This document shows, piece after piece, positions 6,250 through 13,058 of a stretch of DNA of 21,617 nucleotides (position 1 is its first letter; every line of letters begins with the position of its first letter). The DNA is from Candidatus Parcubacteria bacterium (lineage in GTDB: Bacteria > Patescibacteriota > Minisyncoccia > Phycocordibacterales > Phycocordibacteraceae). The stretch covers positions 1 to 21,617 of the forward strand of contig JAKEFE010000036.1 of the NCBI GenBank assembly GCA_022616215.1. The letters are read 5' to 3'. The notes under the pieces were generated by a model, which ran no database searches, had not been told where the DNA came from, and saw only the letters and a list, made by a program, of their open reading frames with translations. Both the position numbers and the translations under genes were made by a program.

Positions 6250-7353
6250 TCACGAAGAGGGCGCAGCAAAGAGGGCAAGCATGGAAAGTACCGCATCTTC
6301 CGGAGCCGTCTGTGCGTATTTCACAAATGAAGAAAAATATCCCGACGAAATCGTTGAGACCGCAAGGGGCTCATCGGAGAGCCAAAGGTCGTGGAGTTCC
6401 GGCGTGTCAATAAGACGCTTGAAAAACCCTTCGGTATCCGCCTCGGTAAACAAAAATATGGTGCGCGGCAGTCCACCCTTGGCTGCAGTATCGGCGAGCG
6501 TGCCGCGCATGCAGGAGAGCCAAGATTTCTTTGCTTCCAAAAGTTTGGAGCCAAGTTTTTTGTTCTTTTCCGCGTCAATGAGGTCGTGTTCAGATACAAG
6601 CGCTCCAGCAGACAGCCCGCTTTCTTGTGCCGCTTTGAAAAACATGTCCGAACCGCACGACACCGTTTCAATGCCAGCAAGAAGTCCACGACGTACAAAA
6701 GCGATGTCAGAGGTTTCTCTTCCGATGCGAAGCGTCATAAAATCGCTTTGAGCGGCAAAGGTTCGCCTCAAAATCGAGTATGCAAGGATAGGAAATGACA
6801 GAGGTTTCATTACTTGTGCTCCGGCAAACTGCCGGATAACGCTTCGTGCACGAGGCCATACCTCGGTATCTTGCTTGGAAGACAGTACATATATTTCCGC
6901 ACGTGTAACTCTTTTCCCTATTGGAACACCAGTTTCGTACCCGTTTAACACGGTTGCAATAACTGCAGCATCGTTCCCCTTGGCTTTCGCGAGGGCGTCC
7001 GAAAGCATAGATGCCGTAACCGAAAACGGCTGTTTTTTTTCAATGCTCTCAATGTGGAGCACCGCGGTCTGCCACGGAGAGGAAACGAGAATCTGCGCGC
7101 GATGCACACCTCCATTGCCGGTGCTTTTGCGAAGCAGCGGCGCGCCTTTAGTTGCCATGGCGTAGGAGACGGCGCCAAGCGTCCACATAAGGTTAGCTTG
7201 CGCATCCTTTTTCGTATCAAACGGTATGCGTACTGAATACACAATGTGTGGTGCAGTTTTCTTTGAAAGAACAGCGTACGCCGCGCCGACGGACGTAGAG
7301 CTGATGTCAATGAGCGCAACGTTTTCTTTTGCAGGACTGCCAAACGGCCACAT
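6250..7353 (-). CDS. FtsA/PilM-like actin-fold protein (divergent)
   Basis: A 367-residue protein with the outline of the FtsA/PilM branch of the actin/HSP70 superfamily. A phosphate-1-like loop LIDISSTSVGAAYAV lies at about 14-28, and a phosphate-2-like segment MTLRIGRETSDIAFVRRGLLAGIETVSCGSDMFF at roughly 209-242. In the second loop the usual Asp of the DIG motif is replaced by Arg, so nucleotide binding or hydrolysis may be altered. A C-terminal FLFTEADTEGFFKRL stretch resembles the adenosine-loop region. There is no membrane helix. It starts at ATG 7351-7353, 4 nt after the alaS stop, and precedes the one-TM baseplate-J-like protein. In type IV pilus operons PilM is cytoplasmic and recruits PilN; by analogy this protein may anchor to its neighbour. 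Neither PilN/PilO nor FtsZ is present here, so cell-division versus pilus roles cannot be separated. Confidence 0.55.
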   Translation of the reverse strand: MWPFGSPAKENVALIDISSTSVGAAYAVLSKKTAPHIVYSVRIPFDTKKDAQANLMWTLGAVSYAMATKGAPLLRKSTGNGGVHRAQILVSSPWQTAVLHIESIEKKQPFSVTASMLSDALAKAKGNDAAVIATVLNGYETGVPIGKRVTRAEIYVLSSKQDTEVWPRARSVIRQFAGAQVMKPLSFPILAYSILRRTFAAQSDFMTLRIGRETSDIAFVRRGLLAGIETVSCGSDMFFKAAQESGLSAGALVSEHDLIDAEKNKKLGSKLLEAKKSWLSCMRGTLADTAAKGGLPRTIFLFTEADTEGFFKRLIDTPELHDLWLSDEPLAVSTISSGYFSSFVKYAQTAPEDAVLSMLALFAAPSS

Positions 7354-7357
7354 GCTT

Positions 7358-9277
7358 TTATTCTATAACAGCTTTAATTCTCCGAATCCCCGCGGCAACG
7401 GCTTCCTCTTTTTGTATGTTGAATTTCTTTCCTCCTTCGTGAATTTCCGATGTGTTTGAAACGTGTGGCCCGCCACAAAATTCAAGCGAGAATGCGTGCG
7501 GAATTTTCGGGTCATCGTCCGTTGCCTCTTTTGGCCCAACCGAATACACCGACACCATATCCGGATATTTGACGCCGAATTCCATTTGCGCGCCCAGTTG
7601 TTCCGCCTCGTCGCGCGGCATGACGGTGCGGATGACCGGCAGGTCCTGATACACGACATCGTTGACGATTTCCTCCACCTGTTTTTTCTGTTCGTCCGTC
7701 ATCTTTGCAGGAGACGTAAAGTCAATGCGGAGGCGCTCTGCCGTAATGTTTGACCCACGCTGTTTAACTAGAGACCCGAGCACCATTTGGAGCGCCTTGA
7801 GGAGAATGTGGTGAGTGGTGTGATAGCGCACCGTCTGTTCACTATGGTCTGCAAGCCCGCCTGCAAAACGTTGTGCGCCTCCTGCACGAGAGGTGTCTTG
7901 ATGTTTCTTCATTGCTTCAAGAAAGTCAACTTCATCTATTGAAATGTTGAGTTCAGAAGCCCGTTCTGCAGTGAGCTCAAAGGGAAATCCATAGGTTGAG
8001 AAGAGAACAAAGGCATCCTCTCCGGTTATCTTTCCGTTCTTCTGTAACTTCTCGAACTCCCTCAAGCCTTGAATGAGCGTTTTGCGAAATTGCTCCTCTT
8101 CTTTGGCGAGTTCGCTTCGAATCTTCTCGGCAGCGGCCTGTACATGCGGATACTGCTCCGCATATGCTGCCCCGAACCCTGCTGCAACGTCAGGAAGTAC
8201 TGCGTCCTTACTACCAAGACGGTCTGCTTCACGAATGGCACGACGGATGAGGCGACGAAGTACGTAACCGGCTTCTGTGTTTGAGGGCAAAATACCCTCT
8301 GCAAGCATGAATGTTGCTGCACGAATGTGGTCGAGAATGATGCGGAACGAACGGGTAACCCCAGAATCAGTACCATATATAGTACTGGTTTTCTTCTCCA
8401 ACACAGACCGAGCAGAGTCAAAGACATCTATGAGGAAGATGTCCGCGTCGTTTCGTGTCGCGGCCGTAAGACGCTCAAGTCCTCCACCAAAATCTACGTT
8501 CTTTTTTGGAAGTTCCGAGAAGGTACCGTCCGCGTTCTTCAAAAATTGCATAAACACCGAGTTCCCAATCTCAACAAAGCGACCGCAGTCACAGTTTGGA
8601 TGACAGTGTTCGCCCCATTTCTCGTCATGGGGGAGACCGAAGTCATAGAAAACTTCAGAATCTGGGCCTCCCGGCTCCCCCGCAGGCATATTCGAGGGTA
8701 CGCCGGAACGACTCCACCAGTTCTTCCTAGCACCATACGAGAAGATACGTTCATGGTCTTTCATACCGCGCTCATATCCAGCTTCTTCTGTGTCCATTTC
8801 GGCAAACGCAGCATCAATACCCTTTTCTTTAAACAATCTCTGCCAAATCTCTACTGCCTCCATATCTGCCGCCATGCCAGTATCTTTATCACCTGCAAAA
8901 ACGGTTACGTAGAGCTTAGACGGATCAAGTTCGAGTCCCTCTTCTTTGCTTGTGAGGAACTCAAAGAACCACGGAAGCTGTTCTTGTTTGAAATAGTCAC
9001 CAAGCGACCAATTACCGAGCATTTCAAAAAAGGTAGTGTGGCGATTATTCCCCACCTCTTCAATGTCCCCTGCACGAAAACTTAGTTGCACGTCCGTGAT
9101 GCGCGTACCCCCTGGGTGATCCTTCCCAAGCAAGTACGGAATTAAAGGTTGCATTCCTGATGAAGTAAAAAGAGTTGTGGGGTCATTGCCCGGGACAATG
9201 GGAGCGGTTGGCACCACGGTGTGTCCTCGTGCCTTGAAGAATGCCAGATATTTCTGTCGCACTTGCGATACCTTCAT
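7358..9277 (-). CDS. alaS: Alanyl-tRNA synthetase, short form without C-Ala domain
   Basis: It charges tRNA-Ala. The chosen ATG at 9275-9277 gives 639 residues, starting MKVSQVRQKYLAFFKARGH like the family; the frame runs 33 codons further upstream, but those overlap the divergent M13 gene and lack family similarity. The class II catalytic core covers about 1-240, with SFRAGDIEEVGNNRHTTFFEMLGNW (66-90) and the motif-3 region DFGGGLERL (262-270). The editing domain has both zinc/editing motifs, HTTHH (486-490) and CGGPH (601-605). The protein ends about 35 residues later, so the DHHA1/C-Ala domain of typical 870-residue enzymes is absent. An extra His/Cys-rich stretch (HCHPNCDC, 224-231) sits in the core. 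It is first in a unit with the FtsA/PilM-like and baseplate-J-like genes. The start has no Shine-Dalgarno and is probably leaderless. Confidence 0.96.
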   Translation of the reverse strand: MKVSQVRQKYLAFFKARGHTVVPTAPIVPGNDPTTLFTSSGMQPLIPYLLGKDHPGGTRITDVQLSFRAGDIEEVGNNRHTTFFEMLGNWSLGDYFKQEQLPWFFEFLTSKEEGLELDPSKLYVTVFAGDKDTGMAADMEAVEIWQRLFKEKGIDAAFAEMDTEEAGYERGMKDHERIFSYGARKNWWSRSGVPSNMPAGEPGGPDSEVFYDFGLPHDEKWGEHCHPNCDCGRFVEIGNSVFMQFLKNADGTFSELPKKNVDFGGGLERLTAATRNDADIFLIDVFDSARSVLEKKTSTIYGTDSGVTRSFRIILDHIRAATFMLAEGILPSNTEAGYVLRRLIRRAIREADRLGSKDAVLPDVAAGFGAAYAEQYPHVQAAAEKIRSELAKEEEQFRKTLIQGLREFEKLQKNGKITGEDAFVLFSTYGFPFELTAERASELNISIDEVDFLEAMKKHQDTSRAGGAQRFAGGLADHSEQTVRYHTTHHILLKALQMVLGSLVKQRGSNITAERLRIDFTSPAKMTDEQKKQVEEIVNDVVYQDLPVIRTVMPRDEAEQLGAQMEFGVKYPDMVSVYSVGPKEATDDDPKIPHAFSLEFCGGPHVSNTSEIHEGGKKFNIQKEEAVAAGIRRIKAVIE

Positions 9278-9284
9278 GATGAAG

Positions 9285-9293
9285 ACGATACCA
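9285..9293 (-). promoter_or_regulatory. Predicted leaderless promoter of alaS
   Basis: Minus-strand TGG followed by TATCGT (9285-9290) ends 7 nt before the alaS ATG. The hexamer matches the -10 consensus at 4 of 6 positions and has a TGn extension. No Shine-Dalgarno is present in the 7 nt, so initiation would be on a leaderless mRNA. Confidence 0.4.
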
Positions 9294-9319
9294 TAATGGC
9301 GTAATTCAGGCTTCATCCG

Positions 9320-9325
9320 TATACT
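9320..9325 (+). promoter_or_regulatory. Predicted leaderless promoter of the M13 peptidase gene
   Basis: Plus-strand TATACT (9320-9325) ends 7 nt before the ATG at 9333. The distance puts the transcription start at 9332 or 9333, the start codon itself. It shares the 55-nt divergent gap with the alaS promoter. No convincing -35 is seen. Confidence 0.45.
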
Positions 9326-9332
9326 GCAATTC

Positions 9333-11297
9333 ATGGTTAAAAAAATATGGGAGTTTGATGTGCGCGACATGGACACCTCTGTTCGTCCACAGGACGACTT
9401 GTTCCACTACACCAATGGTGGTTGGCAAAAGCGAAACCCCATCCCCAAGAATGAATCACGCTGGGGTACCTTTACCATCCTTCGCTACGAGACAGATAAG
9501 AAGGTGCGGAACATTATTGAAGAACTGCTTACTTTGAAGCGCGCAGCTCTCGGCTCCCCAGAACAGATGATTCGCGACTTGTTCCGCTCTGGTATTGATA
9601 TGAAGAGCCGAAACAGGCTCGCTCTTGCGCCACTCGCCCCTTGGTTTGAGAAAATTACAGCCATCAAATCTACTCGGAACCTTCAAGACGTGATTGCGTG
9701 CTTCCATCGCATGGGCATTGGCGTCCTCTTTAATGCGGAAGTGGATCAGGACGCCAAGAACACCAAACGATACCTCTTGTACTTTGTTCAGGACGGACTT
9801 GGCATGCCTGACCGCGACTACTACCTCGACAAAGACACGGAGTCTATCCGTGTGAGAAATGCCTACCGTGAGCACGTTCTTTCCCTCTTCCGTCTTGCAG
9901 GCTACAAACCACAAGAGGCAAAGAAAGCACGAGACACGGTCATGCACATCGAAACCAGCCTTGCCAGAGTCTCCATGAACAAGGTGGATCGTCGGGAGAT
10001 TCAAAAGATCTACCACAAATTCACTATCGCTAAACTTCAGAAACTCTCACCGGTCATTGAGTGGAAGCGATATCTGGCTCGTACTGAAGGTGCCAAAGTA
10101 CGCGAATGCGTTGTCATGCAACCTGACTTCTTCAAAGCACTTGGAAACATCATCACCAAGACTTCACTTGATGATTGGAAAACGTATGTAAAGTTCCATC
10201 TTATTAACGAGTTTGCAGATGCCCTGTCTTCCCGCTTCGTACAGCAAAGCTTCAATTTCTATGGCAAGGCGCTTCTTGGCACACCTTCAATGAAACCACT
10301 CTGGCGCCGAGTACTTGGTGTAGTGAACCACGGACTTGGAGAGCTTGTGGGACGCATCTATGTGAAGAAGCATTTCCCTCCAGAAGCCAAACGCGCTATG
10401 AAGATCATGGTAGACGATTTGTTTGAAGCGTACCGCACCCGTATCAATAATCTTGATTGGATGGGTCCTGCAACGAAGAAGAAGGCATTGAGGAAGCTCT
10501 CCACCATGGCTCGGAAGATTGGCTACCCAGACACATGGAAGTCATTCAAAGGTCTTGTTATCCGTCCTGACGATTACGCAGGAAACCTAGAGCGTATTGC
10601 GGTGTTCTTGCACAAGCGAGCGATGCGCAAGCTTTCAGGGCCCATAGACCGCAACGAGTGGCATATGTGCCCGCACACAGTGAACGCTTATTTCTCACCA
10701 ACCATGAATGAGATTGTGTTCCCTGCCGCTATTCTCCAACCTCCGTTCTTCACGCTTGGTGGAGATCAAGCCATTAACTATGGCGGCATCGGTGCAGTCA
10801 TCGGACACGAGATTACGCACGGATTTGACGACGAAGGCTCCAAGTTTGATCACGAAGGCAACTTCAAAAGCTGGTGGACACCAAAAGACAGGAAGCGCTT
10901 TGAAGCAAAATCTAAGGTATTGGTACAACAATTTAATACCTACAAAATTGCAGGCCTTGCGGTGAACGGACAGCTCACCCTTGGAGAAAACATCGCAGAC
11001 CTTGGTGGTGCATCTATCTCCTACGACGCATACCAGCGAGAACGTGCACGAAGCGGAAGCAAAGTTATCAACGGCTTCACACCTGAACAACGCTTCTTCT
11101 TGGGCTTTGCTCTCTTTGAGCGGGAGAACTCCCGCCCAGAGTGTATGAGAACTCAAGTGCTCACCGACCCACACGCTCCGCATGTCTTCCGCATCAATGG
11201 CCCAGCTTCAAATGTCCAATCCTACTATGAAGCCTTTGGCGTGAAGAGAGGAGACAAGCTGTATAGGGAACCAAAAAAGCGGGCGAGGATTTGGTAA
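9333..11297 (+). CDS. pepO: M13 family (neprilysin/PepO-type) zinc metallopeptidase
   Basis: A 654-residue member of peptidase family M13, which cleaves short peptides N-terminal to hydrophobic residues. The N-terminal family block (DDLFHYTNGGWQKRNPIP, about 21-38) and the catalytic half are both clear: NAYFSPTMNEIVFPAAILQPPFF (about 451-473), HEITH with zinc ligands H492 and H496 and catalytic E493, and ENIADLGG giving the third ligand E552. A distal PHVFRINGPASN block follows. There is no signal peptide or membrane anchor before the first family motif, so it should be cytosolic like lactococcal PepO rather than an ectoenzyme. It is the only long gene on the plus strand, divergent from alaS, and its TAA ends immediately next to the convergent ung stop. 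Transfer from another bacterium is possible but not shown by the sequence alone. Confidence 0.95.
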   Translation: MVKKIWEFDVRDMDTSVRPQDDLFHYTNGGWQKRNPIPKNESRWGTFTILRYETDKKVRNIIEELLTLKRAALGSPEQMIRDLFRSGIDMKSRNRLALAPLAPWFEKITAIKSTRNLQDVIACFHRMGIGVLFNAEVDQDAKNTKRYLLYFVQDGLGMPDRDYYLDKDTESIRVRNAYREHVLSLFRLAGYKPQEAKKARDTVMHIETSLARVSMNKVDRREIQKIYHKFTIAKLQKLSPVIEWKRYLARTEGAKVRECVVMQPDFFKALGNIITKTSLDDWKTYVKFHLINEFADALSSRFVQQSFNFYGKALLGTPSMKPLWRRVLGVVNHGLGELVGRIYVKKHFPPEAKRAMKIMVDDLFEAYRTRINNLDWMGPATKKKALRKLSTMARKIGYPDTWKSFKGLVIRPDDYAGNLERIAVFLHKRAMRKLSGPIDRNEWHMCPHTVNAYFSPTMNEIVFPAAILQPPFFTLGGDQAINYGGIGAVIGHEITHGFDDEGSKFDHEGNFKSWWTPKDRKRFEAKSKVLVQQFNTYKIAGLAVNGQLTLGENIADLGGASISYDAYQRERARSGSKVINGFTPEQRFFLGFALFERENSRPECMRTQVLTDPHAPHVFRINGPASNVQSYYEAFGVKRGDKLYREPKKRARIW

Positions 11298-11978
11298 CTA
11301 GAGCCAATCAATAGGTTCTTTGCCGTTCGCAATCAGATACGCATTCGCCTTTGAGAAAGGCTTCGACCCAAAGAACCCGTTATACGCAGAAAACGGTGAA
11401 GGGTGCGCAGACTCAATGACGCAATGCTTGGTGCGGTCAATATGTGCGCCTTTTGCTTTGGCGTAATTCCCCCACAAAATGAAGACGAGCTGTTGGCGCT
11501 CCTCGGAGAGCGCACGTATTGCGGCATCAGTGAACTCTTCCCATCCATGACCCTGATGTGAACCGGCGATGCGGGCGCGTACGGTGAGCGTTGCGTTCAA
11601 CAGGAGCACACCCTGCCGTGCCCACCGCTCAAGGTTTCCATCTCTGTGCAATGAGCGACCTCGTAGGTCGCTCATGAGGTCGGATTCCAACTCTTTGAAA
11701 ATATTTGCGAGTGAAGGCGGAAGCGAAACGCCTTCACTCACCGAAAAACATAGCCCGTTTGCCTGACCCTTACCGTGATAGGGGTCTTGACCGAGAATGA
11801 CGACTTTCACCTTTTCAAACGGGCAAAGCTCAAACGCGCGAAAAATGAATGCGGGCGGTGGATAGACCACTTCGTTTGTATATTCCTCTTTTACAAACTG
11901 CGTGAGCTCCTCAAAATAAGGTTTTTCAAACTCTTCTTTCAGTCTTTCTTTCCACGACGGCTCTATACGCACTTCCAT
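11298..11978 (-). CDS. ung: Uracil-DNA glycosylase, family 1
   Basis: A 226-residue UDG that removes uracil from DNA. All family-1 motifs are present: the water-activating loop GQDPYHG (63-69, catalytic D65), the LLLNATLTVR segment (126-134) and the minor-groove intercalation loop HPSPFSAYNGFFGSKPF (192-208, H192). Between KELES and WARQG the protein has about four more residues than E. coli Ung. The DNA of this loop (11651-11675, residues about 102-110) is a perfect 11-bp inverted repeat with a 3-nt loop. The start is the ATG at 11976-11978, 3 nt after the TGA of the MGMT-like gene, so it is probably translated by coupling. It is last in the mnmA-nuclease-nuclease-MGMT-ung series and convergent with the M13 gene. 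Confidence 0.97.
   Translation of the reverse strand: MEVRIEPSWKERLKEEFEKPYFEELTQFVKEEYTNEVVYPPPAFIFRAFELCPFEKVKVVILGQDPYHGKGQANGLCFSVSEGVSLPPSLANIFKELESDLMSDLRGRSLHRDGNLERWARQGVLLLNATLTVRARIAGSHQGHGWEEFTDAAIRALSEERQQLVFILWGNYAKAKGAHIDRTKHCVIESAHPSPFSAYNGFFGSKPFSKANAYLIANGKEPIDWL
11651..11675. repeat. Perfect 11-bp inverted repeat with 3-nt loop inside ung
   Basis: The plus strand reads ATGAGCGACCT (11651-11661), CGT, AGGTCGCTCAT (11665-11675); the arms are exact reverse complements. It falls in a surface-loop position of Ung that is longer than in E. coli. It could be a small inserted palindromic element, an intragenic terminator or an RNA structure. No second copy was noticed in the window. 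Confidence 0.85.
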
Positions 11979-11981
11979 ATT

Positions 11982-12245
11982 TCATAGCGCTCCTTCCTCG
12001 GTGAGGAGTTGTTCCTTCCGTTCTCTTCCGCCGCGGTTGTAGTCTCCGATTTTTCCATCTGCGCGGATAACGCGGTGGCAGGGAACGGTAGGGTCATAAT
12101 TATTTTTCATAACCATACCAACGGCGCGTGCGGCTCCAGAGCTACCCGCAACACGCGCAACCTGCCCGTACGTCATCGTCTTTCCTCTCGGAATGCTTCT
12201 CACTACTTTTCTCACTCTGTCTACAAAGAGAGATTTCATACTCAT
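11982..12245 (-). CDS. MGMT-type DNA alkyltransferase, single-domain form
   Basis: An 87-residue protein equal to the C-terminal DNA-binding/catalytic domain of O6-alkylguanine-DNA alkyltransferases. It keeps the acceptor cysteine in PCHRVI (C56), the arginine-finger motif SSGAARAVG (35-43, R40), the KNN before the active site and the LLTEEG end. The N-terminal domain of Ogt/Ada is absent, as in alkyltransferase-like and other short homologues, but those usually have Trp in place of Cys, so this one could still be an active suicide repair enzyme. The start is the ATG at 12243-12245, which overlaps the TGA of the upstream nuclease gene by 4 nt, and the TGA stop lies 3 nt before ung. The overlaps imply one transcript and coupled translation. 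A second Met at residue 3 is an alternative start. Confidence 0.9.
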   Translation of the reverse strand: MSMKSLFVDRVRKVVRSIPRGKTMTYGQVARVAGSSGAARAVGMVMKNNYDPTVPCHRVIRADGKIGDYNRGGRERKEQLLTEEGAL

Positions 12246-13024
12246 TTTTTGTTTTGTGCGTGAACCTTCTGAAGAATTTTACCGGCGTCTTCACGGTACG
12301 TGCAATAATCGCACGGTGCATCTCCACTAAAATTCACCCCAACCGCAGGGATGTCTTCGCTCATCAGGGTTGCTTTGAGTTCACGAAGCATCGGTTCTAT
12401 CCATGAGTCATCGCCCCTGTACGGAATGAGGTTCACCTCAAATTCAAGTTTTGCATCAAACGCCTTTCTGTCGGTCTGTCCGTTTGCATATACGAAATAC
12501 CCAGTCGGGGAAACCTGAAACCCATTTTGACGGAAGAGCCACTGGTACATTTCTATTTGTTTTTTGAAGGAGGGATACAAATCTTCGGGAGTCGTGGGGG
12601 CTTGTTTTTTAGCAGTTGCTTTATAGTCCACGACGATAAGTTCGCCTGTCGGTGTGCGCCACACGTCGTCTATGCCGCCACGAATGATGAAGTTTGTTTC
12701 TTCGTGATGCGTGGTTACTCCTCGCCGAAGGGCGTCGCGCCATTCTTCGAGACGATCATCGTTGAATGGCACGGCGTCGATGCCATACGCTTCCATAAGC
12801 GAATGTTTGGTGCCGTATGCGCGATGAATATCAAATTCACGCTTAAAAAGCTCGTCTACCGCGTTATTGAGTGTAAACGCGGGACCAGAGACACGTTTTA
12901 CTCCGAGCCGTAGATCAAGATATGCACACCGAGGACATTCGGTATATAGATCTATCTTGCTCCTACTTATGGTGAAGGGTTCCGAAGAATTCGGGTCAAA
13001 TTGTTTTCGCCAAGAAGATGCCAT
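12242..13024 (-). CDS. PD-(D/E)XK nuclease, RecB/Cas4-like, with paired CxxC motifs
   Basis: A 260-residue nuclease-family protein. Catalytic-type residues are visible in GGIDDVW (D119 or D120) and ELIVVDYKAT (D133, K135), followed by QIEMYQWLF with the RecB-type Gln (Q156). An N-terminal SRSKIDLYTECPRCAYLDLR box (C30, C33) and a C-terminal PCDYCTYRE (C238, C241) give four cysteines at the ends of the domain, the layout of RecB/Cas4/AddB nucleases that hold an iron-sulfur cluster. There is no helicase domain. No CRISPR array or cas1/cas2 is nearby, so a Cas4 role is not supported; a role in DNA end processing or repair fits the MGMT-like gene and ung neighbours. The ATG at 13022-13024 sits 6 nt behind TGG-TAGAAT and has no Shine-Dalgarno. 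Confidence 0.88.
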   Translation of the reverse strand: MASSWRKQFDPNSSEPFTISRSKIDLYTECPRCAYLDLRLGVKRVSGPAFTLNNAVDELFKREFDIHRAYGTKHSLMEAYGIDAVPFNDDRLEEWRDALRRGVTTHHEETNFIIRGGIDDVWRTPTGELIVVDYKATAKKQAPTTPEDLYPSFKKQIEMYQWLFRQNGFQVSPTGYFVYANGQTDRKAFDAKLEFEVNLIPYRGDDSWIEPMLRELKATLMSEDIPAVGVNFSGDAPCDYCTYREDAGKILQKVHAQNKK

Positions 13025-13030
13025 CAGAGC

Positions 13031-13039
13031 ATTCTACCA
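13031..13039 (-). promoter_or_regulatory. Predicted leaderless promoter of the PD-(D/E)XK-MGMT-ung unit
   Basis: Minus-strand TGG followed by TAGAAT (13031-13036) matches an extended -10 at 5 of 6 hexamer positions. It ends 6 nt before the ATG at 13024, predicting transcription from the start codon. It lies in the 34-nt gap after the ATP-cone nuclease gene. Confidence 0.5.
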
Positions 13040-13058
13040 GAGTGTGCTTAAAACCCAT

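Noticed and set aside
8327..9085. Plus-strand open frame (252 aa) antisense to alaS
   Set aside because: It lies wholly inside the clear AlaRS catalytic core, has no ribosome binding site and no recognisable protein sequence.
9278..9376. Upstream extension of the alaS frame by 33 codons
   Set aside because: The added residues have no AlaRS similarity, overlap the M13 start on the other strand, and the family N-terminus begins at the Met at 9277, which has a leaderless -10 in place.
11285..11320. Bidirectional terminator between the convergent M13 gene and ung
   Set aside because: Only short, imperfect stems (TTTGG/CCAA type) are seen and there is no T tract on either strand.
12242..13024. 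Cas4 and a possible CRISPR locus
   Set aside because: The nuclease is Cas4/RecB-like, but no repeat-spacer array and no cas1, cas2 or effector gene is visible in the window.
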